A stretch of 64,000 nucleotides of DNA from Lichenihabitans psoromatis (GTDB lineage: Bacteria > Pseudomonadota > Alphaproteobacteria > Rhizobiales > Beijerinckiaceae): the NCBI RefSeq assembly GCF_004323635.1, contig NZ_CP036515.1, positions 496,001 through 560,000 on the forward strand, in the 5' to 3' direction. A program made the translations under genes and the position numbers. The notes below the pieces were generated by a model. That model did no database searches. It was given only the letters and a program-made list of their open reading frames with translations, and was not told where the DNA came from. Within the stretch, counting starts at the first letter, position 1. Each line of letters begins with the position of its first letter. Below are positions 24,584-33,608 of the stretch, one piece after another.

Positions 24584-24647
24584 CGGCGCTGGGTTGGGCC
24601 ACGCTCGTCTCGTTTGGACAGCCACAACGCTGAGTCTGACGACGCCC

Positions 24648-25538
24648 TCAACCGTCGGATTGTCGCGGCGTCCAGCCGGCAAACCGAATTCGCTCGACGA
24701 TGGCCATATGGGGAACCGTGAGGGCCGCCAGCCCGACGAAGACAATCCGGATGACGCGCGCGTCGATGGCGACCACACTGGGGAGCAACAGCGCCATCGC
24801 AAACATCCCGATAATGCCGATGATCGGAAGGCCGCCCGCAAGCAGCAGCACACGCCAATGCTCCGCCCCGACGTAGTAGACAGTGCGCAGAATATGGCGC
24901 GCGCTGTGCATGCCGCAAAAGAAGATTGTGAAGGCCGGCAGCGGTGGCGCAAGCGTCGCCAGCAACGTGACCGCCGCGAGCTCGCCTGCCGCGACACCAT
25001 CGCGCCGGAGTGCAAGTAGACTGGCAATCCCAAGTCCCACCAGCCAGGGCCAAGCCAGTGGGCTTAGGATCGCCACCATGGTGGCGGCGGCCTCGGAGCC
25101 GACCAGCAGTGAGAAGAGCGTCGTCACGTCGTCGGCGTGCCACAAGGTCGGTAGCACGACGATCGCGCCGCCATATAGCAGACGCACCAGGAACGGTGTG
25201 TCCGGGGCTGGATCGCCGGAGAAGTGGAAGATGGAAATGAGCAAGAAGCCCACGAGGAACAGCAAGGGTGCCACGGTCCACAGCACGACGACCGCCACGA
25301 CCGGAACGAAATACAGGACCACGAAGGTGGCCCACGAGCCAACATGGCTCATTCGATAAGCGCGCTGGGCGAAGACTGTATCCAGCGCGCCGTGTGGCAC
25401 GCCGAGGAGAATGATGACGCCCGCCATCACCAGCAGCTGGACCTGCGGTTCCAACCGATACAGGTTCATGGCCAGCGGAATGAGCAGCAGCGAGCCGATG
25501 CAGAACAGCACGCCCTGGATGCGGAGCGCCTTGGTCAT
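24648..25538 (-). CDS. blh: Brp/Blh-family beta-carotene 15,15'-dioxygenase (296 aa)
   Basis: Polytopic membrane enzyme that cleaves beta-carotene into two retinal molecules. The sequence has about 8-9 membrane segments and the conserved His residues expected for iron binding: GVPHGALDTVFAQRAY, ISIFHFSGDPAP, LWHADDVTT, CGMHSARHILRT and VPHMAIVERI. The start at the ATG at 25538 overlaps the crtY stop (ATGA). As the last gene of the operon it supplies the chromophore for the rhodopsin encoded at 30069-30842. The length is normal for the family. Confidence 0.93.
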   Translation of the reverse strand: MTKALRIQGVLFCIGSLLLIPLAMNLYRLEPQVQLLVMAGVIILLGVPHGALDTVFAQRAYRMSHVGSWATFVVLYFVPVVAVVVLWTVAPLLFLVGFLLISIFHFSGDPAPDTPFLVRLLYGGAIVVLPTLWHADDVTTLFSLLVGSEAAATMVAILSPLAWPWLVGLGIASLLALRRDGVAAGELAAVTLLATLAPPLPAFTIFFCGMHSARHILRTVYYVGAEHWRVLLLAGGLPIIGIIGMFAMALLLPSVVAIDARVIRIVFVGLAALTVPHMAIVERIRFAGWTPRQSDG

Positions 25539-26701
25539 GTCCGGTGCCCCAACGCGGCCTGGTTGAAAGCCCGAGGGATCTGGCCGAGGAAGAGCCAGGC
25601 CGGCAGCGCAAGCGCCACGGATGTGTAATCGATCAGATTGCCGCCATCGCTCATGAACCGGATGAGGCGTCTGGTGTCGGCCTTTCCGAACAGCGCGACA
25701 AAGAGGCCAGGCGCGACATCGGGCCGGCTTCGCATGACAGAGAGAAACAGAGCGTCCATGGCGCGCAGCATGAGCGGGTCCTCGGCATGCCCGACGAGCG
25801 GCTTGCCAGTCGCGATCGCCGACGCGCAGGCCTGCGCCCAAGCTTGGATCCGGCGGAACGCATAGCCTGAACTCGGCCGCGCACCGCCGGCGTCGAGCCC
25901 CGCATGGATGAACGTCGGATCTTGGAGACGAGAAACGCGCGGCGTTCCCATCGGCAGCACCCCGTGCTCCTCTCGAACGATCGTGAAGGACTGTCCCCCA
26001 ACGCGATCTGCGACCGCCTCATCCAGATCCGCCCTGAGGTCGGCCCGATCCCACGGATCGGCATCGAAGACCGTCGTTTCGATGAGGGCCCGCCTCGTCG
26101 AGACCGGCAACACATAGGTGAATTGGATGCGCCCCTTTTCGACCGGCGCGAAGTCCATCAGATCCACGCAGGCTGGGTTGAACACGCCGGCCTCGCAGTC
26201 GATCTCTCGGCCATAGAAGGATTGCCACAGCGTCGCTCCACCTCGGACGGGGCGGCGAAACGGGCGCGTATCGACGATCCGATGCGCCGTGACGGACCCC
26301 GTCGCGGTTTCGAGAGACCAGACTTCACCCGTTTTCCGCGGCTCCGCGCTGATCTCCGATCCAAGCGCGATCTCGACCCGGTCGCTGGCCTCGATGGCTC
26401 CGAGTGCCTCCGCGTAGAATGCGGCGGCTCCGAGCATCCGATACGGCGCGTCGCCGCACTCGACCAGAACTGCGGCGTCTTCGGTCTTGACCCGCATCGT
26501 GGCCCACGAGTGGCGAACCAGATGGTTCAATCCCATCGATCCGTCGTCCCAGAAGCACCAGGTTCGGTCGTCGGCATAGGCTGTTCGACGTTCGAGCACG
26601 AGCGTACGAGGCGCCTGACGGCCAAGCGCCGTGAGCCGCCGCGCGAGGCTCAGCCCGGCGCACCCACCCCCCAGGATAACGAGATCGAAGTCACCCTGCA
26701 T
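25535..26701 (-). CDS. crtY: Lycopene beta-cyclase (388 aa)
   Basis: Flavoprotein that cyclises both ends of lycopene to give beta-carotene. N-terminal dinucleotide motif DFDLVILGGGCAGLSLARRL; then RTWCFWDDGS, the cyclase FxWDDxS-type signature; IQFTYVLPVSTRRALIETT; EEHGVLPMGT. I chose the ATG at 26701 because the glycine motif then begins at residue ~7 as in relatives, and the 3' end of crtB overlaps it by 11 bases. Membrane-associated. The product feeds Blh. Confidence 0.94.
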   Translation of the reverse strand: MQGDFDLVILGGGCAGLSLARRLTALGRQAPRTLVLERRTAYADDRTWCFWDDGSMGLNHLVRHSWATMRVKTEDAAVLVECGDAPYRMLGAAAFYAEALGAIEASDRVEIALGSEISAEPRKTGEVWSLETATGSVTAHRIVDTRPFRRPVRGGATLWQSFYGREIDCEAGVFNPACVDLMDFAPVEKGRIQFTYVLPVSTRRALIETTVFDADPWDRADLRADLDEAVADRVGGQSFTIVREEHGVLPMGTPRVSRLQDPTFIHAGLDAGGARPSSGYAFRRIQAWAQACASAIATGKPLVGHAEDPLMLRAMDALFLSVMRSRPDVAPGLFVALFGKADTRRLIRFMSDGGNLIDYTSVALALPAWLFLGQIPRAFNQAALGHRT

Positions 26702-27650
26702 GGCGTGCCTTTGCGAGGCTGGGGACATCGACGAGGTGGTGGTGCAGGCTGGCGTCATGCAAAACCGATCCTGGCCGAGGCACCAGGGTGCCGACCGTCT
26801 CCATCAAGGCCGATGCGGTCAGCCGGAGCTTCGCCTTTCGGCCGACGGTCACGCGCCCGTCCCAGCACGCATAGTCACGCGCTCGAATGCCGTCGCCAAT
26901 GGCGTGATAGATCCGGGCCGCCGACAGGATGCCGGCGCGCGCCCGAACCGGAAGATAGCGCATGCCATCTTGGCCACTGCGATAGTAGAGATCGGCTTGG
27001 TCCAGCAACGTCGCGAGGCAAGCACGAAGGCGCCGACGCGTCGCCTCGGTCGGCGTCACCAGTTCCTGCGCCGAAAGATCGCCTAGTAGACTGGCAGGCA
27101 GGTACCGGCGCCCCAGCGCCGCATCCTCGGCGACATCGCGACAAATATTGGTGAGTTGCATGCCGATGCCGAGGTCGACGGCATGCGGGTATGCGGCCGG
27201 CTCGGTCACATCCAACACGTTGCACATCATCAGGCCCACCGTTCCGGCGACGCGGTAGCAATAGTGCAGAAGCTCTGTTTCGGTCTGCATGCAGACGACG
27301 CCGAGATCCGACTCGACTCCCGCTATGAGGTCCAGCACGACACCTGGATCGATCTTGCACTCACGGATGAGCGCGAGAGCATCCAGCAAGGCGGGGTCTT
27401 TGGTTTGCCCCGACCTTACGTCGTCGGCAATCGCGGCCAATCTAGACTTGGCGACGACATCCGACGCTGCTTCATCTGCAGTATCGTCGAGCAAGCGGCA
27501 AAACCCATAGAGGCGTGTCGCGTTGCTGGCGTGCCTGGTGCCGAGAAGGCGCCGCGCCCAATAGAAACTTTTCCCCTTGGCCTTCAGGATCGCAGTCGCC
27601 GACACGAGAGCCGCCACGCTCGACGAGGATGGGCCGGACGCCTCGATCAT
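26691..27650 (-). CDS. crtB: Phytoene synthase (319 aa)
   Basis: Condenses two geranylgeranyl-PP molecules head to head into phytoene. Both Asp-rich motifs are seen: LLDDTADEAAS (first) and NICRDVAEDAALGRRYLP (second), plus KGKSFYWARRLLG at the N-terminus and YHAIGDGIRARDY near the C-terminus. The ATG at 27650 overlaps the stop of crtI by 4 bases. Normal length, all catalytic residues present. Confidence 0.95.
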   Translation of the reverse strand: MIEASGPSSSSVAALVSATAILKAKGKSFYWARRLLGTRHASNATRLYGFCRLLDDTADEAASDVVAKSRLAAIADDVRSGQTKDPALLDALALIRECKIDPGVVLDLIAGVESDLGVVCMQTETELLHYCYRVAGTVGLMMCNVLDVTEPAAYPHAVDLGIGMQLTNICRDVAEDAALGRRYLPASLLGDLSAQELVTPTEATRRRLRACLATLLDQADLYYRSGQDGMRYLPVRARAGILSAARIYHAIGDGIRARDYACWDGRVTVGRKAKLRLTASALMETVGTLVPRPGSVLHDASLHHHLVDVPSLAKARHAG

Positions 27651-29116
27651 GTGGCCTCCGGGATCATGGCGTCGATGACCTTCGCCGAACAGAGGACACC
27701 CGGCAACCCGGCACCAGGATGCGTACCGGCCCCCACGAGATAGAGATTTCGAATGCTCTCGGCCTTGTTGTGAAAGCGAAACCAGGCGGATTGCCTAAAC
27801 AAGGGCGCAATCGAAAACCCGGCGCCGTGCATGCTGAGATAGTCGGTCTTGAAGTCTTCCGGGGTCTTGAAGAAATCGGCCGTGATGCTGGCGGCGAGGC
27901 CCGGCAGGATGGTCTCATCGAGCGCCGCGACGATCTTGTCACGCAAGCACGGACCGTCTTTGGCCCAATCGATATTGCCCTGCAGATTAGGTACGGGACA
28001 CAGCACGTAGAAGCTGTCGCAATGGTCCGGAGCGAAGCTCGGGTCTGTCGCGGTCGGGCGATGAAGATAGAGCGAGAAGTCATCGGCCAGAATTTTGCGG
28101 TCAAAAATGTCGGCAAGCAGGTCGCGGTAACGAGGCCCCATCCAGATCGTGTGATGGGCGACGTCGGGATAGGTCCGGGTCGTGCCGAAGTAGAGAACGA
28201 AGAGACCCATCGAATAATGGGCCGCCTTCAATTTCACTTTGGTCGATGCTGCCTGGACTTTGCGATCGATCATCGCGCTATAGAGAAACGCCGCATCGGC
28301 GTTCGACACGATCAGATCGGCCGCGATGTGGGTGCCGTCATCGAGCGTGACGCCCGTTGCGACGCCGTTCTCGATGTCGATCGCCCGGACCGTCTTCTCG
28401 AGCGACGTCGTCACGCCATGTCGATCCATGAGATCGCCGAGCGACTTGATGATCGCCCCCGTTCCGCCCATCGCAAAGTGGACCCCGTAGGCCCGCTCCA
28501 GGAAGTGGATCAGGCCGTAGATGCTGGTCGTATCAAACGGATTCCCGCCGACCAGGAGAGGTTGGATCGAGAACGCCTGCCGCAGTTTCGGACTCGAGAG
28601 ATAGCGCGACACTAGGCCCCAGACCGTCTCGTAGCTTCTGAGCGCCAGAAGGCGCGGGATCTGCCGCACCATCGTCGTAAACCGGGCGAACGAGGCGCCG
28701 GATAGTTCGGTAAATCCGACATCGAAGAGCCGTTTGGAATGAGCCAGCAAAGCGAGGTAGCCGGCGCGATCCTTCGGCTCGATCCGGTCGATTTCCAGCA
28801 ACGTTTCTTCGAGGGTGCCGCCATAATCGAACGTCTCGCCGTCGGAAAATCGGAAGCGATACCAGGGCTTGAGCGGGACGAGCGTCAGATGGGTGGCCAG
28901 CGTTTCGCCGAACAGCTCGAAAAGCTCTTCGAGCAGAAACGGCGCCGTGATGACGGTGGGCCCGGCGTCATGCCGAAAGCCGCCTCGCTCGAAGACCTGC
29001 GCGCGTCCGCCCAAGGTGGCACACCGGTCGAGCAGCGTGACCTCGTACCCCTTGGCGCGAAGTCGCAGCGCCGACGCGATCCCGCCAAAGCCGGCGCCGA
29101 TTACGAGCGCCCGCAT
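27647..29116 (-). CDS. crtI: Phytoene desaturase (489 aa)
   Basis: FAD-dependent desaturase taking phytoene to lycopene. N-terminus MRALVIGAGFGGIASALRLR is the Rossmann motif, followed by LGGRAQVFERGGFRHDAGPT. The C-terminal FAD motif is NLYLVGAGTHPGAGLPGVL. Several hydrophobic patches suit membrane association. The ATG at 29116 is the true start; the long upstream extension to 29392 is a shadow of crtE. It overlaps crtE by 16 bases. Confidence 0.95.
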   Translation of the reverse strand: MRALVIGAGFGGIASALRLRAKGYEVTLLDRCATLGGRAQVFERGGFRHDAGPTVITAPFLLEELFELFGETLATHLTLVPLKPWYRFRFSDGETFDYGGTLEETLLEIDRIEPKDRAGYLALLAHSKRLFDVGFTELSGASFARFTTMVRQIPRLLALRSYETVWGLVSRYLSSPKLRQAFSIQPLLVGGNPFDTTSIYGLIHFLERAYGVHFAMGGTGAIIKSLGDLMDRHGVTTSLEKTVRAIDIENGVATGVTLDDGTHIAADLIVSNADAAFLYSAMIDRKVQAASTKVKLKAAHYSMGLFVLYFGTTRTYPDVAHHTIWMGPRYRDLLADIFDRKILADDFSLYLHRPTATDPSFAPDHCDSFYVLCPVPNLQGNIDWAKDGPCLRDKIVAALDETILPGLAASITADFFKTPEDFKTDYLSMHGAGFSIAPLFRQSAWFRFHNKAESIRNLYLVGAGTHPGAGLPGVLCSAKVIDAMIPEAT

Positions 29117-29982
29117 ACCATGGCGCTTTCTCCGATCAGGGATGTCGACAGACGATCGCAGAGCGCGACCAGAAGGGCGCCGGATCCGTCCGGGAGGGCG
29201 AGCGCGAGATGGCGGCCGGTGGCCAAACGATCCTGAGCGCGACGTCGTGCGGCTCCAAAGGGGTCGGAGACACCGGCCGCAGTCAAGACCGACACGAGGT
29301 TGAGGGAGCGATCCCGATCGGCATCTGCGATGTCGTCGGCAATCTGATACCCAATCGCGAAAGCGCCAGCCGCTTGTCTCGCGAGACCGCACAGGTCGTG
29401 ACGTCCAGCGACGATAAAAGCGAGTTCCAGCGGCAGGCTCAGCAAGACGCCGGATTTTGCGAACGCGATGGCATCATACGTCGTCGCGTCACTCAGGCTT
29501 CGCGTTTCAAAAGACAGGTCGGCGCCTTGCCCCCGGATGGCCGAGGCCACGCTCCTGTGCATCACCCTGACCGCCGCCGGGACGGAAGTGCCGATCGTGA
29601 GCGACGCGATCGACGCAAAGGCAGCCGAAATCAGGAGATCGCCCGTGCAGATCGCGACGTTGCTTCCATATCGAGACCAGACCGCGTCGTGACCGCGTCG
29701 CGTTCGATCTCGATCCTGGAGATCGTCGTGGATAAGCGACGCATTGTGCAGAAGCTCGACGGCAGCCCCGATCGCGACCGCGTCGGCGTCGGCGACACCA
29801 AGCGACAGACTGGCATGGACGCCGAGGCGAGCCCTCATGCGCTGACCACCGGATCTTAAATGATAGGCGGCCGCATCATCGCCATGGAACGGCGGGAGAT
29901 CGTCATCATGCGCGACAGGCCCGACAAGATCGTCCATCGTCTGATCGACGCGGAGCAAACAATCCTCGAGTTGACGGCTCAT
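29101..29982 (-). CDS. crtE: Geranylgeranyl diphosphate synthase (293 aa)
   Basis: Soluble trans-prenyltransferase giving the C20 precursor. The first Asp-rich motif is LIHDDLQDRDRTRRG and the second YQIADDIADADRDRS; RSGGQRMRARLG supplies the substrate-binding basic residues. No Lys is seen in the usual GGKR position (GGQR here), which is tolerated in some crtE proteins. The first gene after the rhodopsin hairpin, 86 bases downstream of it; the start at 29982 is the only good ATG. Confidence 0.92.
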   Translation of the reverse strand: MSRQLEDCLLRVDQTMDDLVGPVAHDDDLPPFHGDDAAAYHLRSGGQRMRARLGVHASLSLGVADADAVAIGAAVELLHNASLIHDDLQDRDRTRRGHDAVWSRYGSNVAICTGDLLISAAFASIASLTIGTSVPAAVRVMHRSVASAIRGQGADLSFETRSLSDATTYDAIAFAKSGVLLSLPLELAFIVAGRHDLCGLARQAAGAFAIGYQIADDIADADRDRSLNLVSVLTAAGVSDPFGAARRRAQDRLATGRHLALALPDGSGALLVALCDRLSTSLIGESAMVCGRS

Positions 29983-30042
29983 CGTCTCTTATACCGGCTG
30001 TCATTGACCATTGCGGCGACCGTCTTCGGCTCTTGACAGACT

Positions 30043-30062
30043 GGCGGGGCCGAAGCCCCGCC
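30043..30062 (-). terminator. Hairpin with UUCG loop between rhodopsin and crtE
   Basis: On the transcript strand GGCGGGGC-UUCG-GCCCCGCC, a perfect 8-bp GC stem closed by an extra-stable cUUCGg tetraloop, begins 6 bases after the rhodopsin stop. No U-run follows. It could terminate part of the transcripts or protect the 3' end of the rhodopsin message, giving more rhodopsin than carotenoid enzymes. Confidence 0.7.
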
Positions 30063-30068
30063 GATCCT

Positions 30069-30842
30069 TCAAGCGTAGGCGGGCTTCACGTCTTTGACGC
30101 CGGCTTCAGCGGCGGATTTCCGAGCCGCAATCAGGAAGATCAGGACACCGAAGGCGGCCTTGGCGACGATATCGGCGATCGTGTACCCCACCTGGACCGA
30201 CACGGTCGCGGTTCCGCCCGTCAGGCCGAACATGGGGAAGATGTAGACGATCGGGTAGAAGCTCCACGAGATGACGGTGACCCAGCGCGCCGCGCTGACC
30301 AGCCCGCGTGCGGCCGGAGGCTGCGACCCGATCGAGTTCCGAAGACCGATGAAGAGATCATAGACGATGATCAGGAACGGGATCATGGCGAGGACCCACC
30401 AGATCCAACGACCCGAAAGCGTCGAGGAGATCTCACCCGGATAGCCGAGCGCCACCATGAGGGCCGCAAGAATTCCGAGCTTCGTCGCCTTGGAGGCGGT
30501 CTCCTCGGGCGACAGGCGCATCACAAGGATCAGTTCGACGAGAAGCAGCGGGACGGTCAACAACCAATCGACGTAACGATAGGCATCGTTGAAGGCCACG
30601 CCGGTCGGCTTCACAACATCGCCAGTGACGCTGTAGGCCGCCTCCCAGGAATTGAAGATCCGGAAATAGTGATAGCACGCGATGAGCGTGACGAGACCCG
30701 TGATGGTCAACGCCGTTCTGTAGGCCGGCGCGACCTGCGATCGGCTCAGGAAAAAGAAGAGCGTCGCTGCTCCCATGACTGCGATCGTAAAAGAAAAGGC
30801 ATTATAGACTAGCGCATACTGCCCAAGGCTTATGGTTTCCAT
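30069..30842 (-). CDS. Proton-pumping rhodopsin, DTE type (257 aa)
   Basis: Seven-helix retinal protein of the proteorhodopsin/xanthorhodopsin class. Helix C reads RYVDWLLTVPLLLVELIL: counter-ion Asp, Thr, and proton-donor Glu (D-T-E), with Leu at the tuning position, predicting green absorption. The His partner of the counter-ion is in ACYHYFRIFNSW and the retinal Lys is in IADIVAKAAFGVLIF. GYPGEI is xanthorhodopsin-like. In helix E the site that is Gly in antenna-binding xanthorhodopsin (IWG) is Trp here (IWW), so a carotenoid antenna is unlikely. It heads the operon that makes its own chromophore. ATG at 30842 with GGGACGGA upstream. Confidence 0.96.
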   Translation of the reverse strand: METISLGQYALVYNAFSFTIAVMGAATLFFFLSRSQVAPAYRTALTITGLVTLIACYHYFRIFNSWEAAYSVTGDVVKPTGVAFNDAYRYVDWLLTVPLLLVELILVMRLSPEETASKATKLGILAALMVALGYPGEISSTLSGRWIWWVLAMIPFLIIVYDLFIGLRNSIGSQPPAARGLVSAARWVTVISWSFYPIVYIFPMFGLTGGTATVSVQVGYTIADIVAKAAFGVLIFLIAARKSAAEAGVKDVKPAYA

Positions 30843-31361
30843 TGCTGCGATCCGTCCCTACGCGGCATTGAATTATTTTTAAGCCGCGATACCGCGTTAG
30901 GCCCGAGCAAATCTTGGGTAAAGCGAGAACGACGCCGCACTGACAAAGTGTCGCATCTCTTCTGTACAATGCCCCGTCAGAAAGACGGCGTCGATCCAGC
31001 AACCCGATGCTCGCACCGACAATCTTGCCTCTTAAATTGGGTTTCGAGTTGGCCCGTCGCGCCAATCAAGCCACAGTTTCTCGTATGGTGCGTCATGGTA
31101 CCGAGGCGTTCCCCGAGGCAGGAATAAACCGAAGTAGCCTAAATTACGGCATGGACGCGGTCGACGTCTGGGATTGACCCTTTTCTGACCTTCAGAAAGT
31201 CTGCTTTCTGGCAGCCCGATTCTCACAACATTGGCCGACCTTGCCGGGTTGTTGGTGCGATTTAGATGTCTCAGGGGCAAAGCTGACCCTGACCGCCAGC
31301 CGTGGAAGTCGACTCATCCGGCCGACTTCGAGGACCACGCGGGGTCCGCTGACTGCAGCCC
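30843..31361 (-). promoter_or_regulatory. Upstream region of the rhodopsin operon
   Basis: About 520 bases without a supportable gene, between the rhodopsin start and the 3' end of the GntR gene. It must contain the operon promoter. An AT-rich CTTAAAAATAATT lies some 25-40 bases before the start codon, and a small inverted repeat GACA-AAG-TGTC is at 30942-30952. I could not find a textbook PpsR (TGT-N12-ACA) site. Confidence 0.4.
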
Positions 31362-32081
31362 CTAATCATCCGTCGAGATCGTAATCCCCACGCGCTGCGC
31401 CGCATTTGTGATGTGTCGCCCCATGGCCTCCCGCGCCGCATTGGGCGAGCCCGCCATAATGGCGGCATGGATATCCTCATGTTCGGCGATGGTGATGTCC
31501 ACGATGGTGTCGATGGCAACGCCCGGCCGCATGCGGGTCGCAAAAATGCTCTCGCGCATATGCTCGGAGACGAAGCTCACCACTTTGGCGATATAGTCGT
31601 TGCCGGTCGCCAACGCGACGGCGCGGTGGAAGTCGAGATCGGCGTCCACCCCCGCGTCGCCGCGCTTCTCCTTCCCGCGCATGCGATGAAGCGCCGCCGT
31701 GATGGCGGCACGCTGCGGCGGCGTCCCGCGCTTGGCCGCGAGGCCGGCGGCACGCACCTCCAGCATGGCGCGCAATTCGAAGACATTGGTGAACAGCACG
31801 CGGTCGTTCAGCGCCTCGAGGTCGATGCGCAAACTGGGCGTCGCGGCACTGCGCACCACGAAGGCCCCGACCCCCTGACGCGATTGCACGACGCCATCCG
31901 AACGCAGCCGCGCGATGGCCTCGCGCACCACATTGCGGCTGACCCCGAACGTGACCGCCAGGATTTGCTCGCCGGGCAGCCGATCACCGAGTTGCAGGCG
32001 GCCTTCCGCAATCTCACGCTGGATCGCCTCGGCGATACGGGACGGGAGGTGGGGTCGGCGGTCGAGCGTGTCGAGAGCCAT
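31362..32081 (-). CDS. GntR-family regulator, FadR/FCD subfamily (239 aa)
   Basis: N-terminal winged helix: LPSRIAEAIQREIAEGRLQL and LAVTFGVSRNVVREAIARLR. C-terminal FCD ligand-binding domain (FTNVFELRAMLEVRAAGLAA; DLDFHRAVALATGN; EHEDIHAAIMAG) with the Asp/His residues that hold a metal and a carboxylate effector in this subfamily. It lies 26 bases after the FAD dehydrogenase gene and is co-transcribed with it. Likely controls that gene and the divergent amidohydrolase/ABC operon. ATG at 32081 with AGAAGG upstream. Confidence 0.9.
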   Translation of the reverse strand: MALDTLDRRPHLPSRIAEAIQREIAEGRLQLGDRLPGEQILAVTFGVSRNVVREAIARLRSDGVVQSRQGVGAFVVRSAATPSLRIDLEALNDRVLFTNVFELRAMLEVRAAGLAAKRGTPPQRAAITAALHRMRGKEKRGDAGVDADLDFHRAVALATGNDYIAKVVSFVSEHMRESIFATRMRPGVAIDTIVDITIAEHEDIHAAIMAGSPNAAREAMGRHITNAAQRVGITISTDD

Positions 32082-32107
32082 GGATGTCGCCTTCTACCCT
32101 TCGTCTT

Positions 32108-33502
32108 TCAATCGAACATACGCCCAGGATTCATCAAACGGTTCGGATCGATCACGGCCTTGATGCGGCGAAGAAGATCAAGATCGAGCGGGGCAGAGCG
32201 CTCCTGGAAGGCCGCCCGTTTGACCCGCCCGATGCCATGCTCGGCGCTGATCGAGCCGCCGAGGCGGTCGACGAGACCGAAAATCACCACCTCGCATCGA
32301 TGCAGCAGTGCGGTCTTGTCGGCCTCGGACAAGCCTGGCGGCGGCACGACGTTGAAATGAATGTTGCCGTCGCCGAGATGGCCATAGGCGAGCGGCAGGA
32401 CATCCGGTTCGGCACGCAGCAAGTCAGCGTGAGCCGCGTCGAGGAACGTCGTCAGCGACGAGATCGGCACCGAGACATCGGTGCGCAGATGCCGGCCGCG
32501 CCGCGCCTGGGCCTCGATGATCCCTTCCCGGATGCGCCAGAACTCTGCCGCCTGAGCGCCATTGGCGGCCAACGTGCCGTCGCTCAGCAACGCGCTCTCG
32601 ACCGCGCCCTCCAAGAATGTCTCGACCAGGCCCTTGAGGTGGACGAGACCGCTCGCCGCCACTTCCATCAGCACGTAATAGGGTGAGGGCCCCGACAGCG
32701 GGTCGCGCAAGCCCGGCATCGCCTCGAGCGCGAGCTCGACGCCGCGACGGGGCAGAAGCTCGAAGGCCGAGAGGAGGTCGCTGAGATCGCGCCGGGCCCG
32801 GCCGAACAGGGCGACCGCCTGGTCGGGCGAGTCGACCGCGAGGAAGGCGGTCTCGATCTGGCTGGGTTTGGGGAACAGCTTGAGGCTCGCGGCCGTGATG
32901 ATGCCGAGCGTGCCTTCCGACCCGATGAACAACTGCTTGAGATCGTAGCCGGTGTTGTTCTTGCGCAGCTTGCGCAGGCCGTTCCAGATCCGCCCGTCCG
33001 GCAACACGACTTCGAGACCGAGCACGAGGTCGCGCGTCATGCCATAACGCACGACGTTGAGGCCCCCAGCATTGGAAGCGATGTTACCGCCGATCTGGCA
33101 GGAGCCCTGGGCGCTGAGCTGCAGCGGAAACAGGCAATCCTCAGCGGCAGCGGCCGCATGGATATTCTCCAGGATGCAGCCGGCCTCCACCGTCATGGAA
33201 AAGTTGACCGGATCGATTTCGCGAACCGCATTGAGGCGTTCGAGGCTGATGACGACCTCGCTGCCGTCCTTGGAGGGGGTCGCGCCACCCACAAGGCCAG
33301 TATGGCCGCCTTGCGGCACGATGGGCAGACCCCGGGCCGCACATTCCCGCACCATGCTGGCCACATCGGCGGTGGTGCGGGGGCGGACCACGGCGCGAGG
33401 CGTGCCCGACAGATCGCGCGACCAATCGGTGCTGTAGCGGTCGAGATCGGCGGCAGGCACCCGCAAAGAAGGGTCGTCGAGCAGCATCGTCAAAGCGTCC
33501 AT
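32108..33502 (-). CDS. FAD-binding 2-hydroxyacid dehydrogenase (464 aa)
   Basis: Member of the GlcD/D-lactate/D-2-hydroxyglutarate dehydrogenase family. FAD_binding_4 domain: VRPRTTADVASMVRECAARG, PIVPQGGHTGLVGGATPS, GGNIASNAGGLNVVRYGMTR and GSEGTLGIITAASLKLFP. FAD-oxidase C domain: LAYGHLGDGNIHFNVVPP, with metal-binding His, and GGSISAEHGIGRVKRAAF, ending IDPNRLMNPGRMFD. The start at the ATG at 33502 is where homology begins. It diverges from the amidohydrolase operon by 106 bases, so both are probably under the GntR protein. Substrate not determinable. Confidence 0.9.
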   Translation of the reverse strand: MDALTMLLDDPSLRVPAADLDRYSTDWSRDLSGTPRAVVRPRTTADVASMVRECAARGLPIVPQGGHTGLVGGATPSKDGSEVVISLERLNAVREIDPVNFSMTVEAGCILENIHAAAAAEDCLFPLQLSAQGSCQIGGNIASNAGGLNVVRYGMTRDLVLGLEVVLPDGRIWNGLRKLRKNNTGYDLKQLFIGSEGTLGIITAASLKLFPKPSQIETAFLAVDSPDQAVALFGRARRDLSDLLSAFELLPRRGVELALEAMPGLRDPLSGPSPYYVLMEVAASGLVHLKGLVETFLEGAVESALLSDGTLAANGAQAAEFWRIREGIIEAQARRGRHLRTDVSVPISSLTTFLDAAHADLLRAEPDVLPLAYGHLGDGNIHFNVVPPPGLSEADKTALLHRCEVVIFGLVDRLGGSISAEHGIGRVKRAAFQERSAPLDLDLLRRIKAVIDPNRLMNPGRMFD

Positions 33503-33608
33503 GGCGCCGCGTCCCCAAAAAAAAATCAGTTGTAGGACAATAGGGCAGTATGGCAGGGTGGCACAAGAAAGAAGACGGCCGACAGCGTCGCACCATCGGG
33601 AGAACGCC

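Noticed and set aside
25904..27154. Long plus-strand ORFs opposite crtY and crtB
   Set aside because: High-GC shadow frames; the minus strand has clear carotenoid enzyme motifs.
30900..31000. PpsR/CrtJ-type operator upstream of the rhodopsin
   Set aside because: TGT and ACA triplets occur but with 14 rather than 12 bases between them; the only symmetric element is a short GACA-AAG-TGTC.
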